Shown piece after piece: positions 34,157 to 42,502 of a stretch of DNA of 64,000 nucleotides. The DNA is taken from contig NZ_BAABCJ010000006.1 of the NCBI RefSeq assembly GCF_039538765.1, positions 186,001 through 250,000 on the forward strand, read 5' to 3'. The stretch is from Zhihengliuella alba. GTDB lineage: Bacteria > Actinomycetota > Actinomycetes > Actinomycetales > Micrococcaceae. Made by a program: the position numbers and the translations under genes. Under the pieces are notes generated by a model that was not told where the DNA came from, made no database searches, and saw only the letters and a list, made by a program, of their open reading frames with translations. The number at the start of each line of letters is the position of its first letter. Within the stretch, counting starts at the first letter, position 1.

Positions 34157-35458
34157 ATGAACCGGACCCTGGACCCGATCCGCCCCCTGGACGCCGCCGG
34201 CCGGGAGCACATGCTCTCGATCTACCGGCACCTGCACGCCCACCCCGAGCTCAGCATGCAGGAGCACGCCACGGCGGACTTCATCGCCGCGGAGCTGGAC
34301 GCCCTCGGCATCGAGAACTTCCGCTGCGGCGGGACCGGCGTCGTCGGACTCCTGCGCAGCGCCGAGCGGGGCGCCGAGAACGACGGCGTGAACGGCTCCG
34401 GCCCCGTCGTCGCCTTCCGCGCCGACACCGATGGCCTGCCGATCGCCGAGGACACGGGCCTGGACTACGCGTCGACGGCGACCGGCGTCCTCCCGGACGG
34501 CACGGAGGTGCCGGTCATGCACGGGTGCGGGCACGACACGCACGTGGCCGCCCTGCTCACGGCGGCCCGGCTGCTGGCCGGCTCCCCCGGGGCATGGTCC
34601 GGCACGGTGGTGCTGGTCTTCCAGCCCGGCGAGGAGACCGCCGCGGGGGCCCGGGCCATGGTCGACGACGGCCTGTGGGACCGCGCGCCTCGACCGGCGG
34701 CGGTGCTGGGCCAGCACGTCATGCCGCTGCGCGCCGGGACCGTCACCATCGCCAGCGGCACCGCCATGGCGATGGCGGACGCCCTCCGCGTGGTGGTCCG
34801 CGGCCGGCAGTCGCACGGCTCGCAGCCTCAGCACTCCGTCGACCCGATCGTGCTCGCCTCGTCGATGGTGACGCGGCTGCAGACGATCGTCTCCCGCGAG
34901 CTGGACCCGCAGGACCCGGCCGTGGTCACGGTCGGCACGTTCCATGCCGGGCTGAAGGAGAACATCATCCCGGACCGGGCCGAGTTCACCCTCAACATCC
35001 GCACGCTCACCCCGGCCGTCCGCGCCCAGGTGCTGGCCGCCGTGGAACGGATCGTGAGCGCCGAGGCCGCGGCCTCCGGGGCGCCCGAGCCGAGCGTCGA
35101 GAGGCTCTACGACTTCCCGGAGAACTACAACGACCCGGACGCAGCGGCGCGTGTCACCGCCGCCCTGGACGACGCCCTCGGGGCGGAGAACGTCCGCCGC
35201 ACCGGGCCCCTCATGGGATCGGAGGACTTCGGGCACCTCGGGTCCTCGATCGGGGTCCCCACCGTGTACTGGATGTTCGGCGGGTTCGACGGCGACGAGG
35301 ACCTGCCGGTGAACCACTCGCCGCACTTCGGGCCCGTGCCGGAGCCGACCCTGACGACCGCGACCCGCGCCGCACTCGCCGCCCTGCTCGCCTGGGTCGG
35401 CACCAAGGCCGCGCCCCGGACGGGCACTGAATCCAACGGAGAGAGGAGCGACGCATGA
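34157..35458 (+). CDS. M20-family amidohydrolase
   Basis: The 433-residue protein is an M20D-type hydrolase. Its metal-binding motifs are HAHPELS near residue 24, HGCGHDTH near residue 124, GEETAAGA near residue 160 and GSEDFGHL near residue 355. Relatives remove N-acyl groups from amino acids or similar amides. ATG 34157 has an ideal GGAGGAG seven nt upstream; an in-frame ATG at 34136, overlapping the previous stop, is less likely. ATGA overlap couples it to the CoA transferase gene. Confidence 0.9.
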   Translation: MNRTLDPIRPLDAAGREHMLSIYRHLHAHPELSMQEHATADFIAAELDALGIENFRCGGTGVVGLLRSAERGAENDGVNGSGPVVAFRADTDGLPIAEDTGLDYASTATGVLPDGTEVPVMHGCGHDTHVAALLTAARLLAGSPGAWSGTVVLVFQPGEETAAGARAMVDDGLWDRAPRPAAVLGQHVMPLRAGTVTIASGTAMAMADALRVVVRGRQSHGSQPQHSVDPIVLASSMVTRLQTIVSRELDPQDPAVVTVGTFHAGLKENIIPDRAEFTLNIRTLTPAVRAQVLAAVERIVSAEAAASGAPEPSVERLYDFPENYNDPDAAARVTAALDDALGAENVRRTGPLMGSEDFGHLGSSIGVPTVYWMFGGFDGDEDLPVNHSPHFGPVPEPTLTTATRAALAALLAWVGTKAAPRTGTESNGERSDA

Positions 35459-36672
35459 GCGCGCCGACCGCCACCGCCGCCGCCGGCCCCCTCGCGGGGA
35501 CCACGGTCCTGGACCTCAGCCGGGCCCTCGCCGGCCCGCATGCGGGCATGATGCTGGGCGACCTGGGCGCCCGCGTGATCAAGGTGGAGAGCGGCGTCGG
35601 CGACGACACCCGCCGCTGGGGCCCGCCGTTCGTGGGCCCCCAGGAGGACCCGCAGGCCACGTACTTCCTCTCCTGCAACCGGAACAAGGAGTCCGTGGCG
35701 CTGGACCTCAAGGACGCCGCCGGCCGGGGCGCCCTGGAGGCGCTGGTCGCCGATGCGGACGTGCTGATCGAGAACTTCCGGCCCGGCGTGATGGACCGGC
35801 TGGGGCTCGGCTTCGAGCATCTGCACCGGCTGAACCCGCGGCTGGTGATCCTGTCCATCTCCGGCTTCGGCCACGACGGCCCCGAGTCCCACCGCAGCGG
35901 GTACGACCAGATCCTGCAGGGCGAGGCCGGGCTCATGTCCCTGACGGGCTCGGGTCCGGACGACCCGCAGCGGGTCGGCGTCCCGATCGCGGACCTGCTC
36001 GCCGGGATGTACGGCGCGTACGGCGTGGCCGCCGCCCTGACGGAGCGCGAGCGCACCGGCCGGGGCCAGGTGGTGCGCACGTCGCTGCTCGCCGCCGTCG
36101 TCGGCGTGCATGCCTTCCAGGGCACCCGGGTGACGGTCGCCGGGGAGGTCCCCCGCGCGGCCGGCAACCACCACCCCTCGATCGCCCCCTACGGGCTGTT
36201 CCGCTGTGCGGGCGGGCAGGTCCAGATCAGCGTGGGCAGCGACCGGCTGTGGGACTCGTTCGTCGAGGCGTTCGGTCTGTCCGGCCGCGTCGACGGCCTC
36301 GCCACCAACGCGGACCGCGTGCGGGACCGGGAGCGGCTGATCGCTCTCGTCGAGGAGGCCTTCGCCGCGTACGGCCCCGAGGAGCTGCTGCGCCGCCTGG
36401 ACGACGCCGGGATCCCGTCGGGCCGGGTCCGCACACTGGACGAGGTCTACGCCTGGGAGCAGGTCGAGTCCCAGCACCTGATCGTCGACGTCGACCATCC
36501 GGTCCTCGGCCAGGTGCGCCTCCCCGGCCCGGCGGTCCGGTTCTTCTCGCCCGAGGGCGAGGAGGTCACGCGGCTCGAGCACTCGGCGCCGCCGACCCTG
36601 GACCAGCACGGCGAGGCCATCCGGAGCACCGCCGCGGCGACGGCCGCACGCCCCGCCGAGGTGCTGCGATGA
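35455..36672 (+). CDS. Family III CoA transferase (CaiB/BaiF)
   Basis: The 405-residue protein starts GTTVLDLSRALAGPHAGMMLGDLGARVIKVE, the class III CoA-transferase opening. The nucleophilic aspartate is in GVPIADLLAGMYGAYGV near residue 178. It would move CoA from an acyl-CoA to an organic acid. It overlaps both neighbours by ATGA. In this operon the acid may be the product of the M20 hydrolase or the amidase; that is inference. Confidence 0.9.
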   Translation: MSAPTATAAAGPLAGTTVLDLSRALAGPHAGMMLGDLGARVIKVESGVGDDTRRWGPPFVGPQEDPQATYFLSCNRNKESVALDLKDAAGRGALEALVADADVLIENFRPGVMDRLGLGFEHLHRLNPRLVILSISGFGHDGPESHRSGYDQILQGEAGLMSLTGSGPDDPQRVGVPIADLLAGMYGAYGVAAALTERERTGRGQVVRTSLLAAVVGVHAFQGTRVTVAGEVPRAAGNHHPSIAPYGLFRCAGGQVQISVGSDRLWDSFVEAFGLSGRVDGLATNADRVRDRERLIALVEEAFAAYGPEELLRRLDDAGIPSGRVRTLDEVYAWEQVESQHLIVDVDHPVLGQVRLPGPAVRFFSPEGEEVTRLEHSAPPTLDQHGEAIRSTAAATAARPAEVLR

Positions 36673-38258
36673 CCGGTGCAGCAGGCGGCGCGGCGGGCGC
36701 CCGGCTGCCCGCACGGCGCCGCACCTCCGCCCGCGAGCTCCTCGACGGCGTGCTGGACCGCGGCTCCTTCGTCTCCTGGGACACCGCGCCCGGCGCCGGC
36801 GCGGTCCCGGACACCTACCGGTCCGAGCTGGCCGCCGCCGCGGAGCGCAGCGGCACCGACGAGTCCATCCTGACCGGAGAGGGCCGGGTGAACGGGCGCC
36901 GCGTGGCCGTGGCCGTCAGCGAGTTCGGGTTCCTGGGCGGCTCGATCGGCCTCGCGGCGGCCCACCGGCTGGTCGCGCTCTTCGACCGCGCCACGGCCGA
37001 GGGCCTGCCCGTTCTGGCCAGCCCGGCCTCCGGCGGCACCCGCATGCAGGAGGGCACACCCGCGTTCGTCTCCATGATCGGGATCTCCGCGGCGGTCCGG
37101 CGGCACCGGCTCGCTGGCCTGCCGTACCTGGTCTACCTCCGCCACCCGACCACCGGCGGAGTCATGGCGTCGTGGGGCTCGCAGGGCCACATCACCGTCG
37201 CCGAACCCGGCGCCCTGCTCGGCTTCCTGGGTCCCCGGGTCTACGAGACGATCTACGGCCGGCCGTTCCCCGCCGGCGTGCAGGTCGCGGAGAACCTCCA
37301 GGCGAACGGGTTGATCGACGCCGTGGTCCCGGCCGACGAGCTCGCCGCCGTGGTGGACCGGGCGCTGCGCATCCTGTCCCCCGCCTCGCCGGAGGACGAC
37401 GACGCCGCGACGCCGGCCGCAAGTGCCCCTCAGGCCGGCCTGGCGGATCCCGGGCAGCTCCTGCCCTCCGGACCGGAGCGCGTGTGGGACGCCATCAGCG
37501 CCACCCGTGACCCGCGCCGGCCCTCGGTGCGCCACCTGCTCAAGTACGGGGCCAGCGACGTCATGCCGCTCTCGGGGACCGGGCAGGGCGAGCGCGACCC
37601 CCGGATGTTCCTGGCCCTGGCGCGGCTCGGCGGGCACGCCTGCGTGGTGGTCGGCCAGGACCGCGGCCCCGAGCGGGCCGAACCGCTCGGCCCGGCGTTC
37701 CTGCGGGAGGCCCGGCGCGGCATGCGCCTGTCCGAGCAGCTCTCCATCCCCCTCGTCACTGTCATCGACACGGAGGGCGCGGCCCTGTCCCGGGAGGCGG
37801 AGGAGGGCGGCCTCGCCGGGGAGATCGCCCGCTCCATCACGGAGCTGATCGGGCTGCGGACGCCCACCGTCTCCGTCCTCCTCGGCCAGGGCACGGGCGG
37901 CGGGGCGCTGGCCCTGCTGCCCGCGGACCGGACTATCGCCGCGGAGAACGCGTGGCTCTCCCCGCTGCCGCCGGAGGGTGCGAGCGCGATCGTCTACCGG
38001 GACACCGAGCACGCGGCCGAGCTCGCCGCGGAGCAGCATGTGGACTCCGCGTCGCTGCGGGCCGCGGGGATCGTGGACGTCGTCGTACCGGAGCCGGACT
38101 CCGCGTCCGCCCGGCCGCGGGAGTTCTCCCGCGCCATGGCACGCGCCGTCTCGACGGCGCTCCGCGAGGTCTCGGCGCTCCCGGTGGCCTCTCTGCTGAC
38201 CGGCCGGGAGCGCAAGTACGCCGCCGTCTCGCTACCGGCCGCGTCGGCGGGTCGATGA
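36669..38258 (+). CDS. AccD3-like fused acyl-CoA carboxyltransferase
   Basis: The 529-residue protein has both halves of a biotin-dependent carboxyltransferase. The first (about residues 15-240) is beta-like and reads GRVNGRRVAVAVSEFGFLGGSIG, SGGTRMQEG and HPTTGGVMASWGS. The second (about 285-520) is alpha-like and reads SLTELIGLRTPTVSVLLGQ-like sequence followed by GTGGGALALLPADR. No zinc ribbon is seen. It closely resembles mycobacterial AccD3. No biotin carboxylase or biotin carrier gene lies nearby. It could transfer or remove a carboxyl group on an acyl-CoA made by the upstream CoA transferase, or need distant partners. Confidence 0.85.
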   Translation: MTGAAGGAAGARLPARRRTSARELLDGVLDRGSFVSWDTAPGAGAVPDTYRSELAAAAERSGTDESILTGEGRVNGRRVAVAVSEFGFLGGSIGLAAAHRLVALFDRATAEGLPVLASPASGGTRMQEGTPAFVSMIGISAAVRRHRLAGLPYLVYLRHPTTGGVMASWGSQGHITVAEPGALLGFLGPRVYETIYGRPFPAGVQVAENLQANGLIDAVVPADELAAVVDRALRILSPASPEDDDAATPAASAPQAGLADPGQLLPSGPERVWDAISATRDPRRPSVRHLLKYGASDVMPLSGTGQGERDPRMFLALARLGGHACVVVGQDRGPERAEPLGPAFLREARRGMRLSEQLSIPLVTVIDTEGAALSREAEEGGLAGEIARSITELIGLRTPTVSVLLGQGTGGGALALLPADRTIAAENAWLSPLPPEGASAIVYRDTEHAAELAAEQHVDSASLRAAGIVDVVVPEPDSASARPREFSRAMARAVSTALREVSALPVASLLTGRERKYAAVSLPAASAGR

Positions 38259-38314
38259 GACGGCGCGCCGTCCGGCCGAGGGCGTAATGTGACGCGCGGA
38301 ACGCGCCCTCGGCC

Positions 38315-38320
38315 GATACT
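38315..38320 (+). promoter_or_regulatory. Candidate -10 for the 38327 gene
   Basis: GATACT is followed by 6 nt (GGAGAG) and the ATG. The GGAGAG touches the ATG and so cannot act as a normal Shine-Dalgarno. A leaderless start is favoured. Confidence 0.4.
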
Positions 38321-38326
38321 GGAGAG

Positions 38327-38872
38327 ATGAGTACTGGCCCGAACGTGCTCTCCTTCAAGGAGACGGTGGTCCGGCGCCGCACCACCCGGCGGGTCGGGTT
38401 GTTCCGGCGCCTCAAGGCTGTGGAGCTGAAGCAGACGATCTGGAACATCCAGGTGGACGGGCGCCTCCTGCAGGAGTGGATCCGCGACTGGTCCGGGACG
38501 CTGGACATGCCGGCCGAGATGGCGGACCTGCGCTCGACCTTCCCGGCCGCCGGTCTGCTGCGGATCGACGGGTTGCTGGGGACCGGCGACGGACCGCCCT
38601 CGCAGGCCCTGGGGCTGCTCTTCTGCCCCATCTGCCGCAGCGAGGCGTGCGGCTACCTCGCCTGCGACCTGCAGATCGGCGAGCGCGTCACCTGGAGCGG
38701 CTTCCGCTGGCAGGACACCGTGGACGGCCGGCCGCGCGTCACGCCGGTCGCCGGGGCGGAGGTCCTCGAGTTCGACGCCGAGACGTACCGTCGCACGCTC
38801 CTGGATCTGCGCGAGACGATCGCGCCGATCGTCGACCACGCCGCCGAGGCGGAGGAGCGCGCGGCGCACTGA
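38327..38872 (+). CDS. Hypothetical protein with CPIC-type cysteine cluster
   Basis: The 181-residue soluble protein is not recognised. A cysteine cluster FCPICRSEACGYLAC near residues 99-113 (C-x2-C-x4-C-x4-C) looks able to bind zinc or another metal. The N-terminus is basic (VVRRRTTRRVGLFRRLK). The C-terminus is acidic, Glu/Ala-rich and helical. No signal peptide or membrane segment is visible. It stands alone between the AccD3-like gene and the arsenic genes and has its own -10-like hexamer. Codon use matches its neighbours. Confidence 0.7.
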   Translation: MSTGPNVLSFKETVVRRRTTRRVGLFRRLKAVELKQTIWNIQVDGRLLQEWIRDWSGTLDMPAEMADLRSTFPAAGLLRIDGLLGTGDGPPSQALGLLFCPICRSEACGYLACDLQIGERVTWSGFRWQDTVDGRPRVTPVAGAEVLEFDAETYRRTLLDLRETIAPIVDHAAEAEERAAH

Positions 38873-38945
38873 GCCCGGTGCCGACGCCTCGTCCAGCTGA
38901 TCGGTGCGGCCCTTCTGATCGTTCGGCCCGGTGGACCGCCCCGGC

Positions 38946-39356
38946 TCAGCCCAGGAGGCGGGTCTTGAGGTCCTTGACGCGCGCATGGATGTCGTCGCGG
39001 ACGAGCTCCATCCGCTTGCGTCCCTCGATGCCGCGCAGGCTGGGCTCGTCGGTCTCCCAGCGTTCGAGCGCCACGCCCTCCACGGGGTCCACCTGCGCCT
39101 CGCCGCCGAGCACCACCACGAGCCCGGTCCGGCGCATGGCCTCCTCGGTCAGCGCCTTGGGCTGCTCGTCGCGGATATCGACGCCGAGATCGAGCAGGAC
39201 CTCGGCCGACAGCGCGTTGATCGCCGCCCCCGGCTGGGTGCCCGCGGATTCGACGACGACGGCGTCTCCCGCCTCGAGCCGCATCAGCCCGGCGGCCATC
39301 TGGGACTTGCCGCCGTTCTTGGAGCAGACGAACAGCACGGCCGGAGCGGCGCTCAT
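38946..39356 (-). CDS. arsC1: Arsenate-mycothiol transferase-like ArsC
   Basis: The 136-residue protein is a low-molecular-weight phosphatase fold arsenate reductase. Its P-loop reads CSKNGGKS (Cys11 to Lys17-Ser18), so the usual arginine of C-x5-R is a lysine. This K form and the C-terminal ALERWETDEPSLRG segment match corynebacterial ArsC1/ArsC2, which join arsenate to mycothiol for later reduction by mycoredoxin. It overlaps arsR by 4 bp and is its operon partner. A different ArsC with a normal P-loop is encoded at 42499. Confidence 0.87.
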   Translation of the reverse strand: MSAAPAVLFVCSKNGGKSQMAAGLMRLEAGDAVVVESAGTQPGAAINALSAEVLLDLGVDIRDEQPKALTEEAMRRTGLVVVLGGEAQVDPVEGVALERWETDEPSLRGIEGRKRMELVRDDIHARVKDLKTRLLG

Positions 39357-39748
39357 CGGGCGCTCCCCAACTGTCCGGTGAGCGTGGTGGCCAGATCTCC
39401 CAGCGCCTCCGGGACCACGGAGTAGTAGGCCCAGACGCCGCGCTTCTCGCGGGTGAGGAAGCCGGCGTCGACCAGGATCTTCAGGTGGTGCGAGACCGTG
39501 GGCTGACCGAGCCCGAGGGGCTCGGTCAGGTCGCAGACGCAGGCCTCGGCGTCCTCACCGGCCGCCACCATGGACAGCAGCCGCAGCCGGTTGGGGTCGG
39601 CGAGCGCCTTGAAACGCGCCGCGAGTGCGACGGCGGCCTCGGCCCCCAGCGACGGCCGCCCGGCCGGGGGCACGCAGCATTCTGCGGACTCGGGCTCCGC
39701 CATCGGCAACGCCGCTGTCGGTGCGGTGGGGGAGATCGTCTCGGCCAC
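39353..39748 (-). CDS. arsR: ArsR-family arsenic-responsive repressor
   Basis: The 131-residue protein has a winged-helix domain (LADPNRLRLLSMVAAG, then GQPTVSHHLKILVDAGFLTREKRG). Possible As(III) ligands are Cys24-Cys25 in an N-terminal extension and Cys70 and Cys72 in ACVCDL. The N-terminal pair resembles corynebacterial ArsR. The start is GTG 39748 with GAAGGAG upstream. A longer frame would add 43 residues running through the operator region and is rejected. It should repress both its own operon and the divergent arsenic genes. Confidence 0.92.
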   Translation of the reverse strand: MAETISPTAPTAALPMAEPESAECCVPPAGRPSLGAEAAVALAARFKALADPNRLRLLSMVAAGEDAEACVCDLTEPLGLGQPTVSHHLKILVDAGFLTREKRGVWAYYSVVPEALGDLATTLTGQLGSAR

Positions 39749-39765
39749 GGTCGCTCCTTCGGGAT

Positions 39766-39818
39766 ATTGACAACTATCGATGCAGCTAACCATACTCGTC
39801 GCATCGATGCACGTCGAT
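39766..39818. promoter_or_regulatory. Pair of ArsR operator-like sites, arsR/flavoprotein region
   Basis: ATTGACAACTATCGAT lies at 39766-39781. Its match on the other strand, ATCGACGTGCATCGAT, lies at 39803-39818. Both fit ATYGACRNNNRTCGAT, and the same pair arrangement recurs before acr3. The sites sit between arsR and the divergent flavoprotein gene. Confidence 0.65.
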
Positions 39819-39856
39819 ACCTCCGTCAACCCGAGCGGCCTTCCCGAGGAGTCCCC

Positions 39857-41242
39857 ATGCGTCACGACCTCCAGCACAGCGATCTACCCGTCGTCGTCAT
39901 CGGCGCCGGCCCGGTCGGCCTGGCGGCCGCGGCCCACCTCCTGGAACGCGGCGTCACCCCGCTCGTCCTCGAGGCCGGCCCGTCGGTCGGCGCCGCCGTG
40001 GCGCAGTGGGGCCACATCCAGACGTTCTCCACGTGGGCCTACAACACGGATGCCGCCGCGGTCCGGCTCCTGGAGGCCGCCGGCTGGGCGGCCCCGAACC
40101 CGAAGCGCCTGCCCACCGGCCGCGAACTGGTGAAGGACTACCTCGAACCCCTGGCCGCGACTCCGGCGATCGCAGCCCACGTGCGCACCGGTCACCGGGT
40201 GGTCGCCGTGACCCGCGCCGGGCTGGACAAGACCCGGGCGCGCGACCGTGCCGAGGCCCCCTTCCTCGTCCGCACCGAGGCGCACGGCGCCGACGGCGCC
40301 GACGGCGTCGAGCAGGACCTCGAGGCGCGGGCGGTGATCGACGCCTCCGGCACCTGGGGCCTGCCCAACCCGGTGGGGCCGGGAGGACTGGAGGCGGTCG
40401 GCGAGCGCGCAACCCGCGCCGCCGGCGTCGTGACGTCGGCGCTGCCGGATGTGCTGGGGGCGGACCGGGCGCGGTTCGCCGGCCGGACCGTCCTGGTGAT
40501 CGGGGCCGGCCACTCGGCCGCCAACACGGTGCTCTCGCTCGGGCGCCTCGCGGCCGAGGCGGAGGGAACCCGGGTGATCTGGGGCCTGCGCGGCGACGAC
40601 CCGTCCGCGGTGTACGGGGGCGAGGAGCGCGACGGCCTGCCCGCCCGCGGCGCCCTCGGAGCCCGCCTGCGCACCATGGTGGCAGCCGGGCGCATCGAGG
40701 TCCGCACCGGTTTCCGGGTGCTCGGGACGCGGACGACGGCGGAGGACCGCCTGACCGTGCGGGCCGATGAACGCGGCGAGGATACCGAGCTGGAGGTGGA
40801 CCTGCTGGTGCCGGCCACCGGGTTCCGGCCGGATCTGGGCATGCTGCGCGAGCTGCGCCTGGACCTGGACCCCGCCTTCGAGGCACCGCGGGAGCTGGCC
40901 CCGCTGATCGACCCAGAGTTCCACAGCTGCGGGACCGTCCCACCGCACGGCGCCGAGCTGCTGGCGCATCCGGAGGAGGGCTTCTTCATCGTGGGCATGA
41001 AGAGCTACGGCCGCGCCCCGACCTTCCTGATGGCCACGGGCTACGAGCAGGTCCGCTCCATCGCGGCGCATCTGGCCGGCGACACGGAGGCGGCGGCACG
41101 GCTGGAGCTCGACCTGCCGGAGACGGGCGTCTGCTCGACCGATGCGGGCTCCTGCTGCGACGCGCCGGCCGAGCCGCAGCTCCTCGGCATCCCGACCGGA
41201 CTCGCCCACGGCCGCAACGGCCTGGCCACCGAGCGGGCGTAG
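39857..41242 (+). CDS. FAD/NAD(P)-dependent oxidoreductase of arsenic operon
   Basis: The 461-residue flavoprotein has an N-terminal FAD fold (VVVIGAGPVGLAAAAHLLERG, about residues 11-31). A second dinucleotide fold is VLVIGAGHSAANTVLSLG near residue 213, and LVPATGFRPDL lies near residue 316. It resembles flavin monooxygenase or thioredoxin-reductase-like proteins often found in ars operons (sometimes called ArsO). The C-terminus carries GVCSTDAGSCCDAP, three cysteines that could bind arsenic or act in redox. GAGGAG precedes the ATG. Substrate is unknown. Confidence 0.8.
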   Translation: MRHDLQHSDLPVVVIGAGPVGLAAAAHLLERGVTPLVLEAGPSVGAAVAQWGHIQTFSTWAYNTDAAAVRLLEAAGWAAPNPKRLPTGRELVKDYLEPLAATPAIAAHVRTGHRVVAVTRAGLDKTRARDRAEAPFLVRTEAHGADGADGVEQDLEARAVIDASGTWGLPNPVGPGGLEAVGERATRAAGVVTSALPDVLGADRARFAGRTVLVIGAGHSAANTVLSLGRLAAEAEGTRVIWGLRGDDPSAVYGGEERDGLPARGALGARLRTMVAAGRIEVRTGFRVLGTRTTAEDRLTVRADERGEDTELEVDLLVPATGFRPDLGMLRELRLDLDPAFEAPRELAPLIDPEFHSCGTVPPHGAELLAHPEEGFFIVGMKSYGRAPTFLMATGYEQVRSIAAHLAGDTEAAARLELDLPETGVCSTDAGSCCDAPAEPQLLGIPTGLAHGRNGLATERA

Positions 41243-41287
41243 CCGAGGAACCCGGCTCGCCCGCATCAGGCCCCCAGCCCGCCACGC

Positions 41288-41338
41288 ATTGACAGTCATC
41301 GATTCAATCGGCCACCATTGAGATCGACAGTCGTCAAT
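41288..41338. promoter_or_regulatory. Pair of ArsR operator-like sites before acr3
   Basis: ATTGACAGTCATCGAT lies at 41288-41303. On the opposite strand ATTGACGACTGTCGAT lies at 41323-41338. They are also parts of two ATTGA...TCAAT inverted repeats (41288-41308 and 41317-41338). They lie 61-111 nt before the acr3 start. Confidence 0.7.
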
Positions 41339-41398
41339 GTCCCTCATCCCGCTCCCCCGCCCGGCCGTTGCTGGCCGCCGCACAGTATCGGAGACCCC

Positions 41399-42502
41399 GT
41401 GACGCCACTCGACGCCCCCGCGCGCGAGCCGCAAACCGCCCACATCGTGGAGAAGCTGTCCGTCCTGGACCGCTTCCTGCCCTTGTGGATCCTCGCCGCC
41501 ATGGGCCTGGGCCTGCTCCTGAGCGCCGTGGCGCCGGGCTTCGGCGAGGCCCTGGACTCCTACCAGGTCGCCGGTGTCTCCGTGCCGATCGCGGTGGGCC
41601 TGCTGGTGATGATGTACCCGGTGCTGGCGAAGGTCCGCTACAACGAGACCGGCCACGTCCTGCAGGACCGCAAGTTGATGATCACGTCGCTGGTCATCAA
41701 CTGGCTGCTCGCGCCGGCCTTCATGTTCGTGCTCGCCTGGGTCTTCCTGGCGGACCTGCCCGAGTACCGGACGGGCCTCATCATCGTCGGGCTCGCCCGC
41801 TGCATCGCCATGGTGCTGATCTGGAACGACCTGGCCTGCGGCGACCGCGAGGCCGCCGCGGTCCTGGTGGCGGTGAACTCCGTGTTCCAGGTGGCCATGT
41901 TCGGCGTCCTCGGCTGGTTCTACCTGCAGGTCCTGCCGACCTGGCTCGGCCTGCCGACCACCAGCGCCGAGTTCTCGGTCGCCGCGATCACCCTCTCTGT
42001 GCTGGTGTTCCTCGGCATCCCGCTGGTCGCCGGCTTCCTGACCCGCACGCTCGGCGAGCGCCGGCTCGGCCGGGAGGCCTACGAGTCCCGCGTCCTGCCG
42101 CGGATCGGCCCGTGGGCCCTCTACGGCCTGCTGTTCACGATCGTCGTCCTGTTCGCCCTGCAGGGCAGCCAGGTGATGGCGAACCCCCTCGACGTCGCCC
42201 GGATCGCCGTCCCGCTGGTCGTGTACTTCGTCGTGGTGTTCGGCGCGTCCATGGTGATCGGCCGCTACCTGAACCTGGGCTACGAGCGCACCACCACGCT
42301 GTCCTTCACGGCCTCCGGCAACAACTTCGAGCTGGCCATCGCCGTCGCGATCGCCACGTTCGGCGCGACGAGCGGCCAGGCCCTGGCCGGCGTCGTCGGT
42401 CCCCTGATCGAGGTGCCCGTCCTGGTGGCCCTCGTCTACGTCGCCCTCTGGGCGCGCAAGTACTTCACCGCCCGCCCGGGCCGAATCGAGAGGTCGCTAT
42501 GA
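41399..42502 (+). CDS. acr3: Arsenite efflux transporter Acr3
   Basis: The 367-residue protein has about ten hydrophobic segments. The Acr3 signature GLARCIAMVLIWNDLACG carries Cys135, the conserved arsenite-binding cysteine. SFTASGNNFELAIAVAIATFG and the glutamate in GPLIEVPVLVALVY are also typical. It exports As(III). The start is GTG 41399 with GGAGA upstream; in-frame upstream sequence overlaps the operator sites and is not protein-like. It is coupled by ATGA to the arsC gene. Confidence 0.95.
   Translation: MTPLDAPAREPQTAHIVEKLSVLDRFLPLWILAAMGLGLLLSAVAPGFGEALDSYQVAGVSVPIAVGLLVMMYPVLAKVRYNETGHVLQDRKLMITSLVINWLLAPAFMFVLAWVFLADLPEYRTGLIIVGLARCIAMVLIWNDLACGDREAAAVLVAVNSVFQVAMFGVLGWFYLQVLPTWLGLPTTSAEFSVAAITLSVLVFLGIPLVAGFLTRTLGERRLGREAYESRVLPRIGPWALYGLLFTIVVLFALQGSQVMANPLDVARIAVPLVVYFVVVFGASMVIGRYLNLGYERTTTLSFTASGNNFELAIAVAIATFGATSGQALAGVVGPLIEVPVLVALVYVALWARKYFTARPGRIERSL

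Noticed and set aside
38873..38945. Terminator between the 38327 gene and arsC1
   Set aside because: Only short, imperfect pairings were found; not enough to call.
39749..39877. 43-residue N-terminal extension of ArsR
   Set aside because: It would run through two operator-like sites; GTG 39748 has a strong ribosome site.
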